Numbered from the stretch's first letter, positions 1 through 14,516 are shown. The stretch is DNA of 64,000 bases from Bradyrhizobium sp. Ai1a-2 (GCF_000426245.1 NZ_AUEZ01000004.1:150054-214053); one strand, 5' to 3'. Translations and numbers: made by a program. The notes: generated from the sequence alone by a model not told the origin.

Positions 1-272
1 GTTTCGTTCTGGCTCTCCTTGGTGAGCATCTGGATCTGCTGGGCCTGCCGCGCCACGTCCGCGGCGGCAGCCTGGTCGCGCCGCCATCCGAGCGAGGATT
101 GATTGGCGAGGACCGCGAGCGTTACGGCGGCGACCGCGGCAAAACCCCAGGAGCCGAGGCGCCACAGCGTGCGGCGATCGAATTCGTCTTCTTCGGCAAG
201 CAGGCCTGTGAACAAACCGCCGGTGCTTTCCGCGCCTAGATCGCTAGCCAGATTGTCAGGATCTTTGGCCAA
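1..272 (-). CDS. Membrane-anchored coiled-coil protein, partial (3' end outside window)
   Basis: The gene runs off the left edge, so only about 90 N-terminal residues are visible. I chose the TTG at 272 because AGGAGG lies about 12 bases upstream; another in-frame TTG is at 293. The visible part has an acidic N-terminus, then one hydrophobic segment at about residues 38-55 (GFAAVAAVTLAVLAN), then an Ala/Gln-rich stretch typical of a coiled coil (ARQAQQIQML). This suggests a bitopic inner-membrane protein with a periplasmic helical domain. It is divergent from glmU. I do not recognise a named family, and no function is assigned. GC-rich third positions throughout support it as real coding sequence. 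Confidence 0.7.
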   Translation of the reverse strand, partial: MAKDPDNLASDLGAESTGGLFTGLLAEEDEFDRRTLWRLGSWGFAAVAAVTLAVLANQSSLGWRRDQAAAADVARQAQQIQMLTKESQNE

Positions 273-442
273 AACCCCTTTGGCCCTCCTCAAGGCCCGC
301 CGAATCACGCCGCAAAGATTAACAGGAAATGCGCGGGGAACCTGACTCCGTGCCGTCACGGGAGGCGAATAGGTTTCTTCTCCCGGGGAAACCAACTAAG
401 AAGCTTGGCGCGATCGGCGCGCACGGTATTTGAGGGCTCTTG

Positions 443-1801
443 ATGACTGCTCGATCCAGCCTGACGGTGGTGCTCACGGCCGGCGAGGGCACGCGGATGC
501 GATCCTCGCTGCCCAAGGTCCTGCATCCCGTCGCCGGCCAGTCGCTGCTGTCCCATGTGCTCCGTGCCGCGCCGAATGGCACAGGCGCTTCTCTGGCGGT
601 GGTGGTCGGTCCGGACCATCAGGCGGTCGCGGATGAAACGCGGCGGGTTCGTTCCGATGCCAGGACTTTCGTGCAGCGCGAGCGGCTCGGTACCGCCCAT
701 GCGGTGCTGGCGGCGCGCGAGGCGATCGCCGATGGAGCCGACGATCTCCTGATTGTGTTCGGCGACACGCCGCTGATCTCGGCGGAAACCTTCGAGCGAC
801 TACGCGCGCCGTTGAAGAATGGCGCTGCGCTCGCGGTCCTCGGCTTCCGCGCCGCCGACCCCACCGGCTATGGACGGCTGGTGGTCGAGAACGGCAAGCT
901 CGTTGCGATCCGCGAACAGGCCGACGCCAGCGCCGAGGAGCGCAAGATCACGCTGTGCAATGCCGGCGTGATGGCGTTCGACGGGCGCAAGGCGCTCGGC
1001 ATCCTCGATGAGATCGGCAATGCCAACGCCAAGGGCGAATACTACCTGACCGATGCCGTCGCCATCGTGCGCAGACAAGGATTGGAGGCCGTCGTGATCG
1101 AGACCAGCGAAGACGAAGTGCGCGGCATCAACACCAAGGCGCAGCTTGCGGAAGCCGAAGCGGTGCTTCAGGCGCGATTGCGCAACGCTGCGATGGAGGC
1201 CGGCGTGACGCTGATCGCGCCGGAGACTGTCTATCTCGCCGCCGACACCAAGTTCGGCCGCGACGTCACCATCGAGCCTTTCGTCGTGATCGGCCCCGGC
1301 GTGACCATCGGCGACGGTGCGGTGATCCACTCGTTCTCGCATATCGTCGAGGCCACCATCGGCAAGGAGGTCTCGATCGGTCCCTATGCACGGCTGCGGC
1401 CGGGCACGTCGCTCGGCGACGGCTCGCGGATCGGCAATTTCGTGGAGACCAAGGCCGCGATCCTGGAGGAGGGCGTCAAGGTCAACCATCTCTCCTATGT
1501 CGGCGACGCCCATGTCGGCGCCAATTCCAATCTCGGTGCCGGCACCATCACCTGCAATTATGACGGCTTTCTCAAGCACAAGACCCTGATCGGCAAGGGC
1601 GCCTTCATCGGCACCAATTCCTCGCTGGTCGCCCCCGTGAAGATCGGCGCCGGCGCCTATATCGGCTCGGGCTCCGTCATCACCAAGGACGTGCCCGACG
1701 ATGCGATGGCCGTCGAACGCAGCCCGCAGAGCGTCCGCGAAGGCGGCGCCGCGCGCTACCGCGAGCTCAAGTTGAAAGCGAAGGCCGCGAAGGGAAGCTG
1801 A
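443..1801 (+). CDS. glmU: Bifunctional UDP-N-acetylglucosamine pyrophosphorylase / glucosamine-1-phosphate N-acetyltransferase
   Basis: GlmU acetylates glucosamine-1-phosphate and then couples it to UTP, giving UDP-GlcNAc for peptidoglycan and LPS; it acts in the cytosol. The N-terminal uridyltransferase carries the signature L-x2-G-x-G-T-x-M-x4-PK (LTAGEGTRM then LPK). From about residue 240 the protein is a left-handed beta helix of hexapeptide repeats. The acetyltransferase catalytic His is visible in NHLSYVGDA at residue 349. A TTG precedes the ATG directly, but the ATG at 443 fits the family start. At 452 aa the length is normal. glmS lies downstream on the same strand, separated by 257 bases that hold a long palindrome. 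Confidence 0.97.
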   Translation: MTARSSLTVVLTAGEGTRMRSSLPKVLHPVAGQSLLSHVLRAAPNGTGASLAVVVGPDHQAVADETRRVRSDARTFVQRERLGTAHAVLAAREAIADGADDLLIVFGDTPLISAETFERLRAPLKNGAALAVLGFRAADPTGYGRLVVENGKLVAIREQADASAEERKITLCNAGVMAFDGRKALGILDEIGNANAKGEYYLTDAVAIVRRQGLEAVVIETSEDEVRGINTKAQLAEAEAVLQARLRNAAMEAGVTLIAPETVYLAADTKFGRDVTIEPFVVIGPGVTIGDGAVIHSFSHIVEATIGKEVSIGPYARLRPGTSLGDGSRIGNFVETKAAILEEGVKVNHLSYVGDAHVGANSNLGAGTITCNYDGFLKHKTLIGKGAFIGTNSSLVAPVKIGAGAYIGSGSVITKDVPDDAMAVERSPQSVREGGAARYRELKLKAKAAKGS

Positions 1802-1811
1802 CGCTGTAGCC

Positions 1812-1899
1812 CGTAGGATGGGTAGAGCGAAGCGAAACCCATCATTCGCGCGGTCTGCTTTGACGTTGATGGGTTTCGCTTCGCTCTACCCATCCTACG
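1812..1899. repeat. Perfect 32-bp inverted repeat with 24-nt loop (dispersed intergenic palindrome)
   Basis: Positions 1812-1843 and 1868-1899 are exact reverse complements, and the arm core is GGATGGGTAGAGCGAAGCG. The loop is 24 nt. It lies between glmU and glmS with no coding potential. The arm style (an AGCGAAGCG core and a near-identical opposite arm) recurs in palindromes at 28148 and 41833, so this looks like a member of a dispersed, RNA-folding intergenic repeat class. It could reduce read-through from glmU into glmS, but it has no U tract. Confidence 0.85.
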
Positions 1900-1954
1900 A
1901 CTGTTGGGGTGGATATTGACCGTAACTCACGCGTTATCCCCCCTTTAACACTGT

Positions 1955-1980
1955 CTCAATCCGCAATAATTATTGAGTTT
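1955..1980. promoter_or_regulatory. AT-rich dyad upstream of glmS
   Basis: A 12-nt perfect palindrome CAATAATTATTG sits at 1964-1975. It is nested in CTCAAT...ATTGAG (1955-1977), about 80 bases before the glmS start. It is strikingly AT-rich against the GC-rich background, as expected for an operator or promoter region. No specific regulator can be named from the sequence. Confidence 0.3.
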
Positions 1981-2058
1981 GTTGCTGCCCGCGTTTCCCG
2001 TTAAGGGAGCGTGTCGCCCGTCTGGCAAATTTTCGGCGATTTGGGGATATTGAACCGC

Positions 2059-3885
2059 ATGTGCGGCATTATCGGCATTCTCGGACGGGCACCGGTTGCG
2101 GAGCAGCTGGTCGATTCGCTCAAGCGGCTCGAATATCGCGGCTACGATTCCGCTGGCGTCGCCACCCTGGAGGGCGACCATCTGGTGCGGCGGCGCGCGG
2201 AAGGAAAATTGAAGAACCTGGAAGCGCGGTTGCGCGCCGAGCCGCTCGAGGGCCACACCGGCATCGGGCATACGCGCTGGGCGACGCATGGCCGGCCGAC
2301 CGAGGGCAATGCGCATCCGCATGCGACCGAGAACGTCGCTGTTGTCCACAACGGCATCATCGAGAATTTTCGCGAGCTACGCCAGGAGCTCGAGAAGCAG
2401 GGTGCGAAATTCTCAAGCGAGACGGATACCGAGGTCGTCGCCCATCTCGTCAACTCGCACCTTCTGAAAGGCCATTCGCCGCAGGAGGCGGTGAAGGCGT
2501 CGCTGCCGCGGCTCCGCGGCGCGTTCGCGCTGGCGTTCCTGTTCAACGGCCACAATGACCTCCTGATCGGCGCCCGCAAAGGCTCGCCGCTCGCGGTCGG
2601 ACATGGCGACGGTGAGATGTATCTGGGGTCGGACGCGATCGCGCTGGCGCCGTTCACCGACACGATCAGCTATCTCGATGACGGCGACTGGGTGGTGCTG
2701 TCGCGCGAGGTCGGCGTGATCTATGACGAGCATGGCGCGGTCGCCAACCGCGAGGTGCTGAAATCCGGCGCATCGGCATTCCTGGTCGACAAGGCGAACT
2801 ACCGCCACTTCATGGCCAAGGAGATCCACGAGCAGCCGGAAGTGGTCGGCCACACGCTGGCACGCTATATCGACATGGCGACCGAGCGGGTCACATTGCC
2901 GGTCAAGCTGCCGTTCGATTTCAAGGATATCCAGCGCGTCTCGATCACCGCCTGCGGCACCGCGAACTATGCGGGCTATGTCGGAAAATACTGGCTGGAG
3001 CGGTTCTCGCGCCTGCCGGTCGAGATCGATATCGCCTCCGAATTCCGCTACCGCGAAGCGCCCTTGCGGAAAGGCGATCTCGCGATCTTCATCTCGCAGT
3101 CAGGCGAAACCGCCGATACGCTGGCCGCGTTGCGTTACGCGAAAGAGCAGGGCGCGCACACGGTTTCGGTGGTGAACGTGCCGACCTCGACGATCGCGCG
3201 CGAGAGCGAGACCGTACTGCAGACGCTGGCGGGGCCTGAGATCGGCGTCGCCTCGACCAAGGCCTTCACCTGCCAGCTCATGGTGCTGGCGTCGCTCGCG
3301 GTCGCCGCCGGCAAGGCGCGCGGCGAACTCTCGGATGCGGACGAGGCTGCGATCGTGCACGGCCTCGTCGAGATTCCCCGATTGATCGCCGCGGCGCTGA
3401 CCATCGAACCGCAGATCGAGAAGCTCGCGCGCGAGATCTCCAAGTCGCGCGACGTGCTCTATCTCGGCCGCGGCACCAGCTATCCGCTTGCGCTCGAGGG
3501 TGCGCTGAAGCTGAAGGAAATCTCCTACATCCACGCCGAGGGCTATGCCGCCGGCGAGCTCAAGCACGGCCCGATCGCGCTGATCGACGAGAACATGCCG
3601 GTCGTGGTGATCGCGCCTTTCGACAAGGTGTTCGAGAAGACCGTCTCCAACATGCAGGAAGTGGCGGCCCGTGGCGGCAACATCATCCTGATGACCGACG
3701 CCAAGGGCGCCGCGGAGGCGACCGTCGATTCCCTGGTCACGATCGTGCTACCGGACATGGCGGCGGCCTTTACGCCGATAGTCTATGCCATTCCGGTGCA
3801 ACTCCTCGCCTATCATACCGCCGTGGTCATGGGTACGGACGTCGACCAGCCCCGCAACCTCGCGAAGTCAGTTACGGTCGAATAG
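2059..3885 (+). CDS. glmS: Glutamine--fructose-6-phosphate aminotransferase (isomerizing)
   Basis: GlmS makes glucosamine-6-phosphate from fructose-6-phosphate and glutamine, the committed step towards UDP-GlcNAc. The ATG at 2059 puts the catalytic N-terminal cysteine right after Met (MCGIIGILG); starts further upstream would bury it, so they were rejected. Residues 1 to about 220 form the class II glutamine amidotransferase (HTRWATHG, NGIIENF). Two SIS sugar-isomerase domains follow, with SQSGETADT in the first, and the family C-terminus DVDQPRNLAKSVTVE is present. At 608 aa it is full length. No glmS-ribozyme-like structure is evident upstream. It is probably co-regulated with glmU. Confidence 0.98.
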   Translation: MCGIIGILGRAPVAEQLVDSLKRLEYRGYDSAGVATLEGDHLVRRRAEGKLKNLEARLRAEPLEGHTGIGHTRWATHGRPTEGNAHPHATENVAVVHNGIIENFRELRQELEKQGAKFSSETDTEVVAHLVNSHLLKGHSPQEAVKASLPRLRGAFALAFLFNGHNDLLIGARKGSPLAVGHGDGEMYLGSDAIALAPFTDTISYLDDGDWVVLSREVGVIYDEHGAVANREVLKSGASAFLVDKANYRHFMAKEIHEQPEVVGHTLARYIDMATERVTLPVKLPFDFKDIQRVSITACGTANYAGYVGKYWLERFSRLPVEIDIASEFRYREAPLRKGDLAIFISQSGETADTLAALRYAKEQGAHTVSVVNVPTSTIARESETVLQTLAGPEIGVASTKAFTCQLMVLASLAVAAGKARGELSDADEAAIVHGLVEIPRLIAAALTIEPQIEKLAREISKSRDVLYLGRGTSYPLALEGALKLKEISYIHAEGYAAGELKHGPIALIDENMPVVVIAPFDKVFEKTVSNMQEVAARGGNIILMTDAKGAAEATVDSLVTIVLPDMAAAFTPIVYAIPVQLLAYHTAVVMGTDVDQPRNLAKSVTVE

Positions 3886-3977
3886 CCGCAACCGCCCGGA
3901 TCAAGTTGGCCCTTCAAAAACCTGCTAGGATGGCTTAGCTGGGAGATTCTGGCTGCGCCTTGCGACCTGGAACCATA

Positions 3978-4760
3978 ATGAGCCCCGAGAATCCGCCTCC
4001 GATCCCGCCTCCGGACGACCATTCACCAGACGGCCCGCGCGGCCTGATGGCCCGCTTTCGGAACTATTTCCTGACCGGGCTGATCGTCACGGGGCCGGTT
4101 GCGATCACCCTTTATCTGACCTGGTGGTTCGTGACTTGGGTCGACGGCCTGGTGCGACCATTCGTGCCTTCGGCCTATCGTCCGGAAACCTACCTGCCGT
4201 TCGGCGTGCCCGGTTCCGGGCTGGTCGTTGCGGTGATCGCGCTGACGCTGCTTGGCTTCCTTACCGCCAATCTGATCGGGCGGACGCTGGTCGATCTCGG
4301 GGAACGGCTGCTCGGTCGGATTCCGGCAGTGCGCGCGATCTATCGCGGCCTCAAGCAGGTGTTCGAGACGCTGTTCTCGGGTAACGGATCGAGCTTCCGC
4401 CGCGTCGGCCTGGTCGAATTTCCCTCGCCGGGCATGTGGTCGATCGTACTGATCTCGCAGTCGCCGAGCGCCAACATCGCGGCGAGCCTGCCGGGCGAGG
4501 AGGAGCACATCTCGGTGTTCCTGCCATGCTCGCCGAACCCAACGACGGGCTTCTTCTTTTACGTGCCGAAGAGCAAGATCATCGAGGTCGAGCTGACCGC
4601 CGAGGACGCCGCGACATTGATCATGTCTGCAGGCGTCGTGCAGCCGGGCTCCGGCGATGCAAAGAGTGTCGCCGCGCTCGCCGGCGTTGCCAACGCCGCC
4701 CGCATCGCCAACTCCGCCTCCACGCTGCAGCCAAAGCCCGCGCCTGCGAAAGTGGAATAG
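3978..4760 (+). CDS. DUF502 family inner-membrane protein
   Basis: A 260-aa protein with a proline-rich N-terminus (PENPPPIPPPDD) and two membrane helices: about residues 30-55 (GLIVTGPVAITLYLTWW) and about 76-95 (GLVVAVIALTLLGFLTANLI). A soluble C-terminal domain of about 160 residues follows and ends in an Ala/Pro-rich tail. This is the layout of the DUF502 family, widespread in proteobacteria and without a settled biochemical function. The ATG at 3978 was chosen over a TTG at 3960. It follows glmS on the same strand after about 90 bases. Confidence 0.88.
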   Translation: MSPENPPPIPPPDDHSPDGPRGLMARFRNYFLTGLIVTGPVAITLYLTWWFVTWVDGLVRPFVPSAYRPETYLPFGVPGSGLVVAVIALTLLGFLTANLIGRTLVDLGERLLGRIPAVRAIYRGLKQVFETLFSGNGSSFRRVGLVEFPSPGMWSIVLISQSPSANIAASLPGEEEHISVFLPCSPNPTTGFFFYVPKSKIIEVELTAEDAATLIMSAGVVQPGSGDAKSVAALAGVANAARIANSASTLQPKPAPAKVE

Positions 4761-4850
4761 GGGTCTCCCGATTTTGAAGGTGAGGCGAACTCGTGTTCGC
4801 CGCCGGATCGTTCTACAAGTGCGGTCTCGCAGAACCCTTCAGGATCCATC

Positions 4851-5708
4851 ATGTCCAATACGATCGCGATCCTCGCGCCGGGCGCCATGGGCAGCGCGGT
4901 GGCGCAACGCCTGGCCGAACATGGCGCTCGCGTCCTGACCTCGCTCGCCGGACGAAGCGAAGCGAGCGCCAAACGGGCGGCTGCTGCCGGCATGGTTGCG
5001 GCGGACGATGCCGATATTGCCGGTGCGGACATCATCCTTTCGATCGTGCCGCCCGCGGAGGCGATTGCGCTGGCCGAGCGGTTGGCCGCCAATATCGCGA
5101 AACACCAAACGAGACCTGTCGTCGTCGATTGCAATGCAGTCAATGTCGAGACCGTACAGAAAGTCGGCGAAATCATCGCGGCTTCCGGCGCGCATTTCGT
5201 CGATGGCGCCATCATCGGCTTGCCGCCGAAACCAGGGTCGGCCGGGCCGGCGTTCTATGTCTCGGGCGAGCATGCGCAGGACCTCGCCGCGCTGAAGGAG
5301 CTCGGCCTCGACTTGCGCATCGTCGAAGGGCCGGTCGGCGCGGCTTCGGCGCTCAAGATGTCGTATGCCGGCATCAACAAGGGCCTGACGGCCGTCGGCG
5401 CCGCCATGGTGCTGGCGGCCACGCGCGCAGGCGCCGCCGATGCGTTGCGCGACGAACTGGCATTGAGCCAGCCGCATGTCCTGGCACGCCTTGGCGTCGC
5501 GCTGCCCGACATGGTGCCGAAAGCATATCGCTGGGTCGCCGAGATGCGCGAGATCGCGGCTTTCCTCGGCCCGGATCATCCAGCCAATCTCGTCTATGAG
5601 GGATTTGCCAGACTGTTCGAGCATATCGCCGCCGATGCCAACGGCGCAGGTGAGGACGTTGCGAAGCTCAGAGCATTTGCCGAGAGCTTCAAGGCGAAGA
5701 AGGGTTGA
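4851..5708 (+). CDS. NAD(P)-dependent 6-phosphogluconate / 3-hydroxyisobutyrate dehydrogenase-like protein (DUF1932 type)
   Basis: A 285-aa Rossmann protein. The dinucleotide-binding loop APGAMGSAVAQ is at residues 9-19, in place of the usual GxGxxG; 'PGAMG' is normal for this family. SIVPPAEA follows around residue 64, as in beta-hydroxyacid dehydrogenases. The C-terminal helical domain (LKMSYAGINKGLTAVG) matches the DUF1932 type and contains the lysine expected near the active site. The substrate is unknown. It stands alone between the DUF502 gene and the convergent recG. Confidence 0.85.
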   Translation: MSNTIAILAPGAMGSAVAQRLAEHGARVLTSLAGRSEASAKRAAAAGMVAADDADIAGADIILSIVPPAEAIALAERLAANIAKHQTRPVVVDCNAVNVETVQKVGEIIAASGAHFVDGAIIGLPPKPGSAGPAFYVSGEHAQDLAALKELGLDLRIVEGPVGAASALKMSYAGINKGLTAVGAAMVLAATRAGAADALRDELALSQPHVLARLGVALPDMVPKAYRWVAEMREIAAFLGPDHPANLVYEGFARLFEHIAADANGAGEDVAKLRAFAESFKAKKG

Positions 5709-5718
5709 GGCCCACCGT

Positions 5719-7827
<2,109 letters not shown>

Positions 7828-7908
7828 CGCAGCATCCGTCATCAGGCGGCTGTGTGCCGTCAAGCCCGGCGATGACGCAACAGTTGATAAATCGGGGAAC
7901 AAGAAGGG

Positions 7909-7927
7909 CTGACATTGGCCATGTCAG
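7909..7927. promoter_or_regulatory. Inverted repeat in recG / sdhE divergent region
   Basis: CTGACAT and ATGTCAG flank a 5-nt spacer in the 162-base gap between the divergent starts of recG and sdhE. Its symmetry and position suit a protein-binding operator. No known consensus is matched with certainty. Confidence 0.25.
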
Positions 7928-7989
7928 TCGCTATATCACCCCCCGCCCGGCACGTCCGGGCTTTTGGCGTTTGGATGGATTTGGGCGAC

Positions 7990-8270
7990 ATGACGGGAAC
8001 GACACGGTCGAGCGGCGGGCTCGACGACCGCCGCAAGCGGCTATTGTTTCGCTGCTGGCATCGTGGCACCCGCGAGATGGACCTCATTCTCGGCCGTTTC
8101 GCGGACGCCGAGATCGCCAACCTCTCGGACACTGAGCTGTCCGAACTGGAGCACCTGCTCGAGGTGCCCGATCCCGACCTCTATGCCGCGGTGATCGGCG
8201 ACAGGCCGCTTGAAGAGACAGGCGCGCTGTTTGCCCGCATCAAGGCGTTTCGCGCGGTGGAACACGACGT

Positions 8271-8274
<4 letters not shown>
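7990..8274 (+). CDS. sdhE: FAD assembly factor SdhE (succinate dehydrogenase assembly factor 2)
   Basis: A 94-aa protein of the DUF339/YgfY family, which promotes covalent flavinylation of the SdhA subunit. The family core is clear: RRKRLLFRCWHRGTREMDLILG contains the conserved RG-x-x-EMD segment (RGTREMD) required for flavinylation. The acidic-helix region LSELEHLLEVPDPDLY follows. The ATG at 7990 was preferred over upstream in-frame ATGs because the family starts just before the RRK segment. Its stop overlaps the mfd start by 4 bases (ATGA), so the two are probably translationally coupled. No sdh genes are nearby. Confidence 0.93.
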
Positions 8275-11789
<3,515 letters not shown>

Positions 11790-11969
11790 GCTTGCTTTCC
11801 TGTTCTGGGAAGCCGGTCGCACACGCGCTGCCGATCCCGATGTTTTGAGACAATAGCGCACTGTTAATATTACTGCTTAACTAACAGTTAAGTATGCGTT
11901 GGCGGCACGAAAGCGCATGGCCTAGCGTGCGCCGAGTGCGGCTCCGTAACCGGCGAGTTGGTGCGTACC

Positions 11970-12413
11970 ATGAACTATCGAATCTATGGCGCGTTGATCG
12001 CGTCTGTTGGCGCAGCAGCGCTCCTGTTCGCTGCGAATGATGCATCGGCCAGGTCGGGAGGAGCAGCGCGCGCGGGGGTTGTTTCGGCGCCACCGGTTGC
12101 GCGTGGGCACGTCGGCCCTTCGTTCCGGCCGCATCGGAGAGGCTTTGTCGGCGGCTTCTGGCCGGGCACAGCAGGCTATTTCGATGCGCCTGCGGCCAGC
12201 GAAGGCTTCGCAAGCATTCCGCAATCGCAATCTGTCTCGGGTGACTTCCGCAACACCTACACCTATGACGTGCCCTGGGACTGGGCGCATCGCTATCCGC
12301 CGATGGTCGCACCGTCCGACCGACCCTACGTGTCGAGCTGCCCCTCGGAGAGCGTGACCGTGCCCGGACGTGGCGGCGAAGAGCACACCGTCAACATTAC
12401 GCGGTGCTACTAG
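11970..12413 (+). CDS. Small exported protein of unknown function
   Basis: A 147-aa product beginning MNYRIYGALIASVGAAALLFA, a classical signal peptide with a likely cleavage site after the Ala-Ser-Ala near residue 26. The mature part is rich in Gly, Arg and aromatic residues, with two cysteines near the C-terminus (SSCPSESVT and NITRCY) that could pair. The ATG at 11970 was chosen because TTG and GTG codons just upstream would interrupt the signal-peptide pattern. It precedes the VOC gene by 5 bases, so the two are probably cotranscribed. It resembles small periplasmic proteins of Bradyrhizobium, but I cannot name a family. Confidence 0.75.
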   Translation: MNYRIYGALIASVGAAALLFAANDASARSGGAARAGVVSAPPVARGHVGPSFRPHRRGFVGGFWPGTAGYFDAPAASEGFASIPQSQSVSGDFRNTYTYDVPWDWAHRYPPMVAPSDRPYVSSCPSESVTVPGRGGEEHTVNITRCY

Positions 12414-12418
12414 GCCAA

Positions 12419-12808
12419 ATGAAGCGCACGTGGACCATCATCGGCGTCGTTGATGTGCCGCGGAGCTTCAAGTGGTACCAGTCGCTGCTTGGCCTGCCCG
12501 AGACGGCTCCCGCACACGATTACTTCGGGCAAATCGTCGACTCCGACGGAACGGTCTTGCTCTGCCTGCACGAGTGGGGTGCCCACGAGCATCCCACGTT
12601 GACAAGTCCCCAGGAGGCGAAGCCTGGCAACGGCCTCCTCCTGTTCTTCCGGGTCGACAACTTTGACGTAGCTCTGCCAAGTGCGCGAGCGCTCGTCAGC
12701 CAGCTGGAAGAAGAGCCGCATGTGAATCCCAACACTGGAACTGCGGAGTTTTCGCTCCGAGATCCTGACGGCTACTACGTCACCATCAGCGCGCTCGATC
12801 CGGCCTGA
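12419..12808 (+). CDS. VOC superfamily (glyoxalase/bleomycin-resistance-like) protein
   Basis: A 129-aa single-domain protein with the beta-alpha-beta-beta-beta pattern of the vicinal-oxygen-chelate fold. It begins with a strand and helix (WTIIGVVDVPRSFKWYQSLLGL), has a central HEWGAHEHP segment, and ends with the typical FSLRDPDGYYVTIS, where 'DPDG' before the last strand is a family hallmark. The usual glyoxalase I metal ligands cannot be assigned with confidence. It follows the exported-protein gene after 5 bases. The substrate is unknown; resistance or lyase roles are both possible. Confidence 0.8.
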   Translation: MKRTWTIIGVVDVPRSFKWYQSLLGLPETAPAHDYFGQIVDSDGTVLLCLHEWGAHEHPTLTSPQEAKPGNGLLLFFRVDNFDVALPSARALVSQLEEEPHVNPNTGTAEFSLRDPDGYYVTISALDPA

Positions 12809-12850
12809 CCCTTAGCCGAGAAGTTCCGTCAGGCTGTGGTGGCGGGTCCG

Positions 12851-13006
12851 ATGGCGCTCGGCGCCTTGGGTTTGATACTGTCCGACCCTACCTTGCGGTT
12901 CAGCGCCGAAATCATGTTCGACGCCTTCAGAGAAGTCTTCCAGGCTGTGATCATATTCATGACCACGATCGGCGGCGTAGCTGTGGCACTTCCGGCGCAA
13001 TCGTAG
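12851..13006 (+). CDS. Possible small membrane peptide (low confidence)
   Basis: An open frame of 51 codons encodes two hydrophobic stretches, MALGALGLIL and VIIFMTTIGGVAVALPA, separated by a charged segment (SAEIMFDAFREVF). A shorter start at 12914 would keep only the second stretch. No strong ribosome-binding site is visible, and an open frame also runs on the opposite strand across the same bases. It lies in the 246-base gap between the VOC gene and the flavoprotein gene. Without homologues this may be chance. Confidence 0.25.
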   Translation: MALGALGLILSDPTLRFSAEIMFDAFREVFQAVIIFMTTIGGVAVALPAQS

Positions 13007-13054
13007 TGTGTCGGGAAGTAAGGCACCGTCTCCGAGACAACACGGAGATTATCC

Positions 13055-14449
13055 ATGTCTCAGGCTGAACACTTCGATATCGTCATCCTCGGCAGCGGTC
13101 AGGGCGGAAAGCTGCTCGCATGGCACCTTGGTCGTTCCGGCAAGAAAGTCGCTGTGGTCGAGCGCCGCTGGGTCGGCGGTTCCTGCCCGGCAGTCGCCTG
13201 TCTCCCATCCAAGAATGAACTCTGGAGTGCACGGGTCGCCCACCTCGTCCGCAACGCGGCGCAGTTCGGGTCGATGACCGATGCCGTCAAGACCGATATG
13301 GCCAAGGTTCGCGCTCGCAAGCAGGGCATGGTCGATCGCGAGATCGCATTCCACCTGAATGCCTACAAGGAGAGCGGCGCGGAACTCATCATGGGCAGCG
13401 GCCGCTTCGTGGGTCCAAAAACGCTACAGGTCGCGCTGAACGACGGCGGCACGCGCATCCTCGCCGGTAATGAGGTTGTCCTCAACGTGGGTACGCACGC
13501 AGCCATTCCTGAGATCGCCGGTCTCAACGCAGCGCGCGCGCTCACTCATATCGAAGCGCTCGAGCTCGACTACGCGCCGTCGCACTTGATCGTGCTCGGG
13601 GGCGGCTATGTCGGTGTCGAGATGGCGCAGGGCTTCCGTCGGTTCGGCAGCCGGGTGACGATCATCGAACCAGGTCGCCAGCTGATGGGACGGGAAGATG
13701 CCGATGCCGCCGAAGAGATTCAGCGCATTCTGAGCGGCGAGGGGATTGAGATATTGCTGAACGCCCAACCTGTCAGTGTTCATGGCCTTTCCGGCGACAC
13801 AGTCTCGGTGAGCGTGCGTACCCCCAAGGGTGAAGAGACGGTCGAAGGCAGCGACTTGCTTGTGGCGGTTGGCCGGGTCGCCAATACCGACGGCATCGGG
13901 CTCGACGAAGCAGGAATAGAACTCGATGCCCGCGGCTTCATTCGTGTCAACGAGCGTCTGCAGGCGACTGCTCCCGGTGTCTGGGCCATCGGCGAATGCT
14001 GCGGTAGTCCTCAGTTCACGCATGTCTCGGTCGATGACTTCAGGATTGTCAGGGACAACATGGCTGGCGGCAACCGCAGGACCGATGATCGCCTCATTCC
14101 CTATGTCGTGTTCACCGACCCGCCGCTAGCCCGTGTCGGCCTCTCCGAGCAAGAGGCCAAGCGGCAGGGCGTCCCTGCGCGTGTCGCGAAGCTGCCGATG
14201 AACAATGTCCTGCGCACGGAGGCAACCGACGAGACCGACGGCTTCATGAAGGTGGTCGTCAGCGCGAACGACGACCGTATCCTCGGCTTTTCAATGATCG
14301 GTTCCGAGGCCGGCGAGGTCATGGCCGTCATCCAGGCCGCAATGCTCGCCGAATTGCCGTACCCAAAGTTGCGTGATGCCGTCATCGCCCATCTCACCAT
14401 CGCGGAAGGATTGGGCCCGCTGTTCGCAAACGTGCCGCCGAGGTCTTGA
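13055..14449 (+). CDS. FAD-dependent pyridine nucleotide-disulfide oxidoreductase (mercuric reductase / dihydrolipoyl dehydrogenase-like)
   Basis: A 464-aa class I disulfide oxidoreductase. The FAD loop is ILGSGQGGKLLAWHLG at about residues 11-26. The redox pair is C44 and C49 (GGSCPAVACLPSKN), in the normal Cys-x4-Cys spacing but with CPAVAC instead of the usual CLNxGC. The NAD(P) loop is LGGGYVGVEMAQ. The C-terminal dimer domain carries AHLTIAEG, which keeps the active-site His and Glu but has Leu where Pro is usual. The second FAD signature is WAIGECCG, with Glu for Asp. No Hg-binding N-terminal domain and no mer genes are present, so the substrate is open. Confidence 0.85.
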   Translation: MSQAEHFDIVILGSGQGGKLLAWHLGRSGKKVAVVERRWVGGSCPAVACLPSKNELWSARVAHLVRNAAQFGSMTDAVKTDMAKVRARKQGMVDREIAFHLNAYKESGAELIMGSGRFVGPKTLQVALNDGGTRILAGNEVVLNVGTHAAIPEIAGLNAARALTHIEALELDYAPSHLIVLGGGYVGVEMAQGFRRFGSRVTIIEPGRQLMGREDADAAEEIQRILSGEGIEILLNAQPVSVHGLSGDTVSVSVRTPKGEETVEGSDLLVAVGRVANTDGIGLDEAGIELDARGFIRVNERLQATAPGVWAIGECCGSPQFTHVSVDDFRIVRDNMAGGNRRTDDRLIPYVVFTDPPLARVGLSEQEAKRQGVPARVAKLPMNNVLRTEATDETDGFMKVVVSANDDRILGFSMIGSEAGEVMAVIQAAMLAELPYPKLRDAVIAHLTIAEGLGPLFANVPPRS

Positions 14450-14516
14450 TCGGACGCAGCCGCAATTGCGGCGAAGTACGGAAATGTCCGCTGAGCCTGA
14501 CCAACTCGGCCGAGGC

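Noticed and set aside
1900..2058. glmS ribozyme or riboswitch upstream of glmS
   Set aside because: No glmS ribozyme core or known riboswitch pattern is evident; only a small AT-rich dyad.
13055..14449. Mercury-resistance locus
   Set aside because: The flavoprotein lacks the N-terminal metal-binding domain and the C-terminal Cys pair of MerA, and no merR, merT or merP is nearby.
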